This document shows, one piece after another, positions 20,370 to 21,518 of a stretch of 21,518 nt of DNA. The DNA is taken from NCBI GenBank assembly GCA_964460185.1, contig CAYWTM010000053.1, positions 1-21,518 of the forward strand. Direction: 5' to 3'. The DNA comes from JAVJPJ01 sp040217295. GTDB taxonomy: Bacteria > Pseudomonadota > Alphaproteobacteria > Rhodobacterales > Rhodobacteraceae. The notes below the pieces were generated by a model. It made no database searches. It was not told where the DNA came from and saw nothing but the letters and a program-made list of their open reading frames with translations. How positions within the stretch are numbered: the stretch's first letter is position 1; every line of letters starts with the position of its first letter. Both the position numbers and the translations under genes were made by a program.

Positions 20370-21518
20370 GTGAATTCCCATTATCGTGTGGTTGTCATCG
20401 GTGGCGGCGTCGTCGGGACGTCCGTGCTGTATCACCTTGCCAAATTCGGCTGGAAAGATGTCTGCCTGCTGGAACGCTCGGTCCTGACGGCGGGGTCGTC
20501 ATGGCATGCGGCGGGCGGCATTCACGCGCTGAACGCGGATCCGAATATTGCAGCGCTTCAGGCCTATACCATTGATCTTCTGCCTGAAATCGAAAAGGAG
20601 TCGGGCCAGAACATCGGCCTGCACATGACCGGCGGCCTGACCATGGCCGGCACGCCCGAACGGTGGGAATGGCTGCAATCGGCCTATCGCACCTTCCAGT
20701 CCATCGGCATCGAGGATTGCCGCCTCGTCACCCCCGAAGAGGCGCATGAGTTGTGCCCGATCATGTCGACCGAGGGGCTCTTGGGCGGCATGTGGGCCGA
20801 CCGCGAGGGCTATGTCGACACCACCGGCACAGTTCACGCCTATGCCACCGCCGCAAAGAAACGCGGTGCCAGCTATTTCGAGCACACCAAGGTCGAGGAA
20901 CTGGTCCAGACCGCCGATGGCTGGAAGGTCGTCACCGACAAGGGCACCATCACCTGCGAACACGTCGTCAACGCGGCCGGCCTCTGGGCCAAGCAGGTGG
21001 GCCGCATGGCGGGGATCGAGCTGCCGGTGTCGCCGCTCAAGCACCACTATCTGATCTCCGACACCATCCCGCAGCTCGAAGAGCTGGATTTCGAGGTGCC
21101 GATGACCGTCGATCTCGAAGGGTTCACCTATCTGCGCCAGGACCAGAAGGGCGTCTTGCTTGGCATCTACGAGGTCGACCACGAACACTGGGCCATGGAC
21201 GGCGCGCCCTGGGATTACGGGATGGAGCTGTTCCAGGAACAGACCGACCGCATCGAAAAGGAACTGATCCTGGGCTTCGAACGCTACCCCGCCCTGCAAG
21301 ATGTGGGCGTCAAGACCTGGGTCAACGGCGCCTTCACCTTCTCACCCGATGGCAACCCGCTGGTCGGCCCCGTCCCCGGCAAACCCGGCTATTGGTGCGC
21401 CTGCGCCGTGATGGCGGGATTCCTGCAAGGCGGCGGCGTGGGCAAGAGCCTCGCCGAATGGATGATCCACGGCGAGCCGGAGGCCGATGTCTACGGCATG
21501 GACGTCGCGCGCTATGGC
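20370..21518 (+). CDS. Dimethylglycine/sarcosine dehydrogenase-like FAD oxidoreductase (partial)
   Basis: A frame starting at GTG 20370 runs through 383 codons to the right edge with no stop. GGAGG lies 8 bases upstream. The FAD-binding motif RVVVIGGGVVGTSVLYHL is at the N-terminus. SSWHAAGG (His at about residue 46) matches the site where dimethylglycine and sarcosine dehydrogenases attach FAD covalently. VNAAGLWAKQVGRMAG and FTFSPDGNPLVGPVPGKPGY are also family hallmarks. These enzymes demethylate N-methylated glycines, and many carry a C-terminal GcvT-type tetrahydrofolate domain, which would lie beyond this window. Precise substrate is uncertain: dimethylglycine, sarcosine or a related methylated amine. 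Two palindromes upstream suggest substrate-responsive control. Confidence 0.85.
   Translation, partial: MNSHYRVVVIGGGVVGTSVLYHLAKFGWKDVCLLERSVLTAGSSWHAAGGIHALNADPNIAALQAYTIDLLPEIEKESGQNIGLHMTGGLTMAGTPERWEWLQSAYRTFQSIGIEDCRLVTPEEAHELCPIMSTEGLLGGMWADREGYVDTTGTVHAYATAAKKRGASYFEHTKVEELVQTADGWKVVTDKGTITCEHVVNAAGLWAKQVGRMAGIELPVSPLKHHYLISDTIPQLEELDFEVPMTVDLEGFTYLRQDQKGVLLGIYEVDHEHWAMDGAPWDYGMELFQEQTDRIEKELILGFERYPALQDVGVKTWVNGAFTFSPDGNPLVGPVPGKPGYWCACAVMAGFLQGGGVGKSLAEWMIHGEPEADVYGMDVARYG

Overview
The window is high-GC DNA from an alphaproteobacterium, almost certainly a member of the Rhodobacterales (Roseobacter/Rhodobacter group). The evidence is an RcGTA-type gene transfer agent head/tail cluster directly downstream of mltG and the fatty-acid gene run fabD-fabG-acpP-fabF, plus roseobacter-style proteins throughout. 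No identity search was possible, so species and genus are left open. No rRNA, tRNA, CRISPR array, insertion sequence or integrase was seen.

Layout. (1) Bases 1-7143, all minus strand: GTA genes in the canonical order g1 (TerS), g2 (TerL), g3 (portal), g3.5, g4 (prohead protease), g5 (capsid), g6 and g7 (head-tail connectors), g8 (tail terminator), g9 (major tail protein), and the start of g10, which runs off the left edge. All frames are open and tightly packed, with 4-base ATGA overlaps at three junctions, so this part of the GTA looks intact. (2) Bases 7144-7483: a gene-free leader with a strong intrinsic terminator facing g1, an AT-rich patch containing an inverted repeat, and a hairpin element after mltG. 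(3) Bases 7484-12977, minus strand: fabD, a membrane-anchored ClpP/crotonase-like protein lacking the usual catalytic residues, fabG, acpP, fabF and mltG. This is a lipid and cell-envelope synthesis block. (4) Bases 13133-14035, minus strand: an unusual Flp-type pilin N-terminus joined by a Thr/Gly/Asp linker to a four-cysteine beta-domain. (5) Bases 14172-15625, plus strand: the rpsF-rpsR-rplI ribosomal operon with a good promoter, a structured leader and a terminator. (6) Bases 15691-16917, plus strand: a periplasmic PQQ-type sugar dehydrogenase. (7) Bases 17053-18459, minus strand: a secreted protein made of three copies of the same four-cysteine domain found on the pilin fusion. (8) Bases 18798-20123, minus strand: tig (trigger factor). 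(9) From 20370 to the right edge, plus strand: a dimethylglycine/sarcosine dehydrogenase-like flavoprotein, preceded by two 18-base palindromes that look like paired operators.

The GTA cluster is a known system and supplies the DNA packaging motor, capsid and tail tube of a phage-like particle that moves host DNA between cells. The most novel-looking content is the pair of proteins at 13133-14035 and 17053-18459. They share one disulfide-type module in four copies. One protein carries it on a pilin anchor and the other is freely secreted, which suggests a surface-display or adhesion system built on a Tad-type pilus. That functional link is inference from sequence only.
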